Shown here: piece after piece, positions 33,113 to 36,483 of the stretch | How positions within the stretch are numbered: position 1 is the stretch's first letter | How the letters are laid out: every line of letters starts with the position of its first letter | From: Selenomonas sp. FOBRC6 | Lineage (GTDB): Bacteria > Bacillota > Negativicutes > Selenomonadales > Selenomonadaceae | DNA: 36,483 nt | Reading direction: 5' to 3' | NCBI RefSeq assembly: GCF_000286455.1 | Contig: NZ_ALKG01000005.1 | Span: 1 to 36,483, forward strand | Position numbers and translations under genes: made by a program | Notes under the pieces: generated by a model | Seen by the model: only the letters and a program-made list of their open reading frames with translations | The model's database searches: none | What the model was told of the DNA's origin: nothing

Positions 33113-34126
33113 TCAGCCGAGTTCCGCAAAGTACTTGATCGTGCGAACCATCTGGCTCGTGTAGCTGTTCTCGTTGTCGTACCAGGAGACCACCTGAACG
33201 AGCGTGTTGCCGTCGCCCGTGTCGCTGACCATCGTCTGCGTCGCGTCGAAGATCGAACCGTACGTCGTGCCGATGATGTCGCTGGAGACGATCTCGTCCG
33301 TGTTGTATGCGAACGACTCCGTTGCTTCCTTCTTCATCTGCTCGTTGACCTGATCGACCGTGACCTTGCCCTCGACCACTGCATAGAGGAGCGTCGTAGA
33401 GCCCGTCGGGGTCGGAACGCGCTGTGCCGAGCCGATCAGCTTGCCGTTGAGCTCGGGGATAACGAGGCCGATTGCCTTCGCCGCGCCCGTGGAGTTCGGA
33501 ACGATATTGAGTGCTGCTGCACGGCTACGGCGCAGGTCGCCCTTGCGCTGCGGGCCGTCAAGCGGCATCTGATCGCCCGTGTAGGCATGGATCGTCGCCA
33601 TGATGCCGCTCTTGATCGGAGCGAGATCATTGAGTGCCTTTGCCATCGGAGCGAGGCAGTTCGTCGTGCAGGAAGCAGCCGAAATAACCTTGTCGTCCTT
33701 CGTGAGGGTCTTGTGGTTGACGTTGAACACGACCGTCGGGAGGTCATTGCCCGCAGGAGCGGAGATGACAACCTTCTTTGCGCCGGCCTTCAGATGCGCC
33801 TCAGCCTTTGCCTTTGCCGTGTAGAAGCCCGTGCACTCGAGCACGACATCGACATCATGCTTGCCCCAGGGGATCTGCGATGCATCCGCCTGTGCGTAGA
33901 TATTGATCTTCTTGCCGTTGACCGTGATGGAATCGTCACCCGCCGTGACCGAATCCGCATACTTATAACGCCCCTGCGTGGAGTCATACTTCAGGAGATG
34001 AGCGAGCATCGTCGGGCTCGTCAGATCGTTGATCGCGACGACCTCATAGCCGGGAGCATCGAACATCTGACGGAACGCGAGACGACCGATACGGCCAAAA
34101 CCATTGATAGCAACTTTTACTGCCAT
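33113..34126 (-). CDS. gap: Type I glyceraldehyde-3-phosphate dehydrogenase
   Basis: A 337-residue enzyme that oxidises glyceraldehyde-3-phosphate. NAD-binding INGFGRIGR (7-15), Asp34 in AINDLTSP (favours NAD+ over NADP+), catalytic Cys153 in [12 protein letters not shown], and the downstream catalytic histidine in [11 protein letters not shown] are visible. AGGGGG lies about eight bases before the ATG. First gene of the glycolytic operon, with the best promoter in the window and a leader of about 70 bases. Confidence 0.98.
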   Translation of the reverse strand: MAVKVAINGFGRIGRLAFRQMFDAPGYEVVAINDLTSPTMLAHLLKYDSTQGRYKYADSVTAGDDSITVNGKKINIYAQADASQIPWGKHDVDVVLECTGFYTAKAKAEAHLKAGAKKVVISAPAGNDLPTVVFNVNHKTLTKDDKVISAASCTTNCLAPMAKALNDLAPIKSGIMATIHAYTGDQMPLDGPQRKGDLRRSRAAALNIVPNSTGAAKAIGLVIPELNGKLIGSAQRVPTPTGSTTLLYAVVEGKVTVDQVNEQMKKEATESFAYNTDEIVSSDIIGTTYGSIFDATQTMVSDTGDGNTLVQVVSWYDNENSYTSQMVRTIKYFAELG

Positions 34127-34200
34127 TGAAATACCCCCTGTTGAGTCCCTAATTATTGGCGCTGCATGCCTTTTGCCGCCGCGCTCTTCGTACGATTTAT

Positions 34201-34228
34201 ATTATAAACCATTCCCAATAAAAGTCAA
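34201..34228 (-). promoter_or_regulatory. Strong promoter of the glycolytic operon
   Basis: Reading leftward: TTGACT (34228-34223), a 16-base spacer, TATAAT (34206-34201), in AT-rich DNA. I see no clear operator in the leader. Confidence 0.8.
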
Positions 34229-34287
34229 ACCTTTTATCTTTTGCAGGGCGCTTTTCGCGCAACATTTTATCCAAATGTAAAAATCAC

Positions 34288-34317
34288 TTGCCACAGCGCG
34301 CAAATTTTCGCTAAAAT
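34288..34317 (+). promoter_or_regulatory. Promoter of the MtnA-family gene
   Basis: TTGCCA (34288-34293), an 18-base spacer, TAAAAT (34312-34317), about 50 bases upstream of the start codon and divergent from the gap promoter. Confidence 0.65.
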
Positions 34318-34365
34318 AGAAACATCAATTGAACCGTCTGTATTTTCTACGGAAAGAGGCATCGC

Positions 34366-35415
34366 ATGAGCACCAACATCCTCGACATGGAAACCCTCGC
34401 CCTCGACGAAGAGGAGCGTGCCCTCGTCATCATCGACCAGACCAAACTCCCGAATCGTGCCGAATACCTGCATCTCAAAACGCAGGGCGAAATCTGGACG
34501 GCAATCCGTGAGCTGCAGGTGCGCGGTGCCCCCGCCATCGGAGACGCCGCGGCCATCGGCATCTACCTCGCCGCACTCGAGATCGACACCAACGACTACG
34601 ACGAATTTGCGCGTCGCTTCCATGCTGCCGCCGACTACCTCAACTCCTCCCGCCCCACCGCCGTCAACCTCTCGTGGGCGCTGAACCGCATGGAAGCCGT
34701 CATCAAAAACGCCGCGGGCAAATCCATCTCCGAAATTCGTAGCCTGCTCCGCGATGAAGCCCTCCGCATCAAGCAGGAGGATATCGACATCTGCAAAAAA
34801 ATAGGCGAGCATGCGCTCACCCTCGTCAAGCCCGGATACGGACTACTCACCCACTGCAACGCGGGACAGCTCGCCACCGCCAAATACGGCACCGCAACCG
34901 CCGTCATGTACCTCGGCCACCAAAAAGGCTACAACTTCAAAATCTACGCCGACGAAACGCGCCCCCTCCTCCAGGGCGCACGCCTCACCGCATATGAACT
35001 CAGCGCCGCTGGCATGGACGTCACACTCATCTGCGACAACATGGCATCCACCGTCATGAAAAACGGCTGGATCGACGCCGTATTCGTCGGCTGCGACCGC
35101 GTCGCCGCCAACGGCGACGTCGCCAACAAAATCGGCACCTCGGGCGTCGCCATCCTTGCAAAACACTACGGCATCCCCTTCTACGTCTGCGCCCCCACCT
35201 CCACCATCGACATGAACACCCCCACTGGTGCCGACATCCACATCGAACAGCGCGCACCAGAGGAAGTCACCGATATGTGGTACAAGGAACGCATGGCGCC
35301 GGAGGGCGTGAACGTATATAATCCCGCATTTGATGTTACAGATCACGAGCTGATTACGGCAATCATCACAGAGAACGGAATCATTGACAACTTCCCCCTC
35401 AGCTTCTCAAAGTAA
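34366..35415 (+). CDS. mtnA: S-methyl-5-thioribose-1-phosphate isomerase (MtnA family)
   Basis: A 349-residue isomerase that converts the aldose methylthioribose-1-phosphate to its ketose in methionine salvage. Family motifs: [13 protein letters not shown] (53-65), [13 protein letters not shown] with catalytic Cys164, [23 protein letters not shown] and [17 protein letters not shown] with catalytic Asp244. No other salvage gene is nearby. Close relatives act on 5-deoxyribose-1-phosphate, so that is an alternative. Codons in the first 900 bases end mostly in C; the last 120 bases (from about 35290) use GTA, TAT, AAT, GCA, TTT and GTT, a clear change. GGAAAGAGG lies upstream of the ATG. Confidence 0.9.
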   Translation: MSTNILDMETLALDEEERALVIIDQTKLPNRAEYLHLKTQGEIWTAIRELQVRGAPAIGDAAAIGIYLAALEIDTNDYDEFARRFHAAADYLNSSRPTAVNLSWALNRMEAVIKNAAGKSISEIRSLLRDEALRIKQEDIDICKKIGEHALTLVKPGYGLLTHCNAGQLATAKYGTATAVMYLGHQKGYNFKIYADETRPLLQGARLTAYELSAAGMDVTLICDNMASTVMKNGWIDAVFVGCDRVAANGDVANKIGTSGVAILAKHYGIPFYVCAPTSTIDMNTPTGADIHIEQRAPEEVTDMWYKERMAPEGVNVYNPAFDVTDHELITAIITENGIIDNFPLSFSK

Positions 35416-35430
35416 ACGTGTATTTTCATG

Positions 35431-35480
35431 AAAAAACGGGGATAGTTTCTCCCAAGCACGAGAAACTATCCCCGCTTTTT
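35431..35480. terminator. Bidirectional terminator between mtnA and the epimerase gene
   Basis: A perfect 15-base stem (35437-35451 with 35460-35474), loop of eight, flanked by six A on the left and five T on the right. It serves the two converging genes. Confidence 0.9.
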
Positions 35481-35484
35481 CTTT

Positions 35485-36456
35485 TTACAAATTCTCTCTA
35501 TACCACTGGATCGCTTCCTTGATCCCCTTCTCGAAATCATACTCCGGAGCATAGCCGAGATTCTTGCAGATCTTCGAGATGTCCGCCCCGCTGTGGCGAA
35601 TATCCCCCTTGCGCTCGGAGCCAAAGATCGGCTTCAAGTCCTTCTCGAACAACGCGCTAAGGACTGCATACATCTCATTCAGACTCGATCGCTTGCCCGC
35701 CGCAACATTATATGCCTCACCCGCCGCCTCATGCGGCGCAACGCACGCGAGGAGATTTGCCTGCACAACATCCTCCACATAGACGAAATCGCGTGACTGC
35801 TCCCCGTCACCGTTAATCGTCGGCGGCTCATCACGGAGCAGACACTCAATAAACTTCGGAATTACCGCCGCATATGCCCCATTGGGATCCTGACGACGTC
35901 CGTAGACATTAAAGTAGCGCATTCCATAGCAGTCCAGTCCGTAGTGCATCGTATACTGGTACGCGTACTCCTCCGCGACAAACTTAGTCACCGCATAGGT
36001 CGAGAGACGCCGCCCCACGATCTCCTCACGCTTCGGCATCGTCTCGTCATCGCCATAGACCGCAGCACTCGACGCATAGGTGAACTTCTTCACCCCATTT
36101 TTCGCCGCCGCCTCCATCATATTGACCGTGCCCACAATATTCGTCAGCGTATACTCCACCGGCTGCTCGATGCTCTCCGGCACACTCACCGCCGCCTGAT
36201 GCAGCACATAATCCACATCCTCGCACACGCGCATGCAAAGCGCCGCATCTCGGATATCCCCCTCGACAAACTCGAAGTTCGGATTCTCTCGAAAACCCGT
36301 GATGTTCTTCGCATACCCCGTCGACAGATTATCCAGCACGCGAACCCTATGCCCCATCGAGAGCACCGCCTCAGTCAAATTCGAACCGATAGAGCCGGCG
36401 CCACCCGTGACGAGGAATAGACTTTTGTTTGGAAATGTAATTGTATGGTAGTTCAT
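35485..36456 (-). CDS. UDP-N-acetylglucosamine 4-epimerase, WbpP-like (extended SDR)
   Basis: A 323-residue NAD-dependent epimerase. TGGAGSIGSN (17-26) binds NAD, YGDD and SSAAV (129-133) and Y154/K158 (YAVTK) form the catalytic site. The blocks VLHQAAVSVPESI, FNVYGRRQDPNGAYAAVIPK and INGDGEQSRDF closely resemble WbpP/WbgU, which act on UDP-GlcNAc/GalNAc rather than UDP-Glc/Gal. It would supply N-acetylated hexoses for surface polysaccharide. GGAGG lies five bases before the ATG. Its promoter lies outside the window. A plain GalE activity cannot be excluded. Confidence 0.9.
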   Translation of the reverse strand: MNYHTITFPNKSLFLVTGGAGSIGSNLTEAVLSMGHRVRVLDNLSTGYAKNITGFRENPNFEFVEGDIRDAALCMRVCEDVDYVLHQAAVSVPESIEQPVEYTLTNIVGTVNMMEAAAKNGVKKFTYASSAAVYGDDETMPKREEIVGRRLSTYAVTKFVAEEYAYQYTMHYGLDCYGMRYFNVYGRRQDPNGAYAAVIPKFIECLLRDEPPTINGDGEQSRDFVYVEDVVQANLLACVAPHEAAGEAYNVAAGKRSSLNEMYAVLSALFEKDLKPIFGSERKGDIRHSGADISKICKNLGYAPEYDFEKGIKEAIQWYRENL

Positions 36457-36483
36457 AATATCCTCCTTATATTCTGACCAGCT

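Noticed and set aside
31004-34129. A plus-strand open frame of 1041 codons antisense to tpiA, pgk and gap
   Set aside because: A by-product of the codon use of highly expressed genes on the minus strand. It crosses two intergenic spacers and shows no domain or low-bias protein pattern.

Overview
The window looks like a chromosomal segment of a Gram-negative-type Firmicute of the class Negativicutes, most likely Selenomonas or a close relative. This rests on GC-rich DNA with strong AGGAGG-type ribosome sites and TTGnnn/TATAAT promoters, a Bacillus-like secG-carboxylesterase-rnr-smpB gene order, and the family mix; no 16S or other phylogenetic marker is present. I count 33 protein genes (one cut by the left edge). 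Twenty-seven lie on the minus strand and six on the plus strand. No gene-free stretch exceeds 300 bases, and I see no tRNA, rRNA, CRISPR array, complete insertion sequence or prophage.

Region by region: 1-1437, the start of an unidentified gene (perhaps glucose-6-phosphate isomerase) behind a phosphomannomutase/phosphoglucomutase. 1627-3631, two tandem paralogous AEC-family permeases behind a promoter whose -35 box lies inside a 16-base palindrome. 3710-5845, a dCache-type chemoreceptor. 6109-9216, a membrane-anchored PepSY protein facing a sensor kinase/OmpR-type regulator pair, with an 11-base tandem direct repeat between them that looks like the regulator's binding site. 9315-10826, an NhaC-type antiporter. 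10959-11783, an Rpn/PD-(D/E)XK nuclease-like gene. 11948-15766, a sorbitol (glucitol) PTS operon: SorC-type regulator, GutM, IIC, IIBC and sorbitol-6-phosphate dehydrogenase, but no IIA. 15969-17062, a DUF488 gene bracketed by a 36-base imperfect repeat, and a zinc-ribbon membrane protein. 17192-22850, secG, carboxylesterase, rnr, smpB and an amino acid permease. 22927-29230, a tight five-gene operon: DUF1232 membrane protein, topoisomerase III, DEAD-box helicase, CorC/HlyC-type protein and a eukaryotic-type hexokinase. 29346-34126, the glycolytic operon gap-pgk-tpiA-gpmI. 34366-35415, an MtnA-family isomerase. 35485-36456, a WbpP-like UDP-GlcNAc 4-epimerase.

The common thread is sugar metabolism: sorbitol uptake yields fructose-6-phosphate, hexokinase and the phosphohexomutase handle hexose phosphates, the triose block carries carbon to 2-phosphoglycerate, and the epimerase feeds UDP-HexNAc to surface glycans. 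No clearly new multi-gene system is evident. The most unusual local structures are the PepSY/two-component locus, the palindromes around the sorbitol operon leader and the DUF488 gene, and the hexokinase placed in a topoisomerase/helicase operon.
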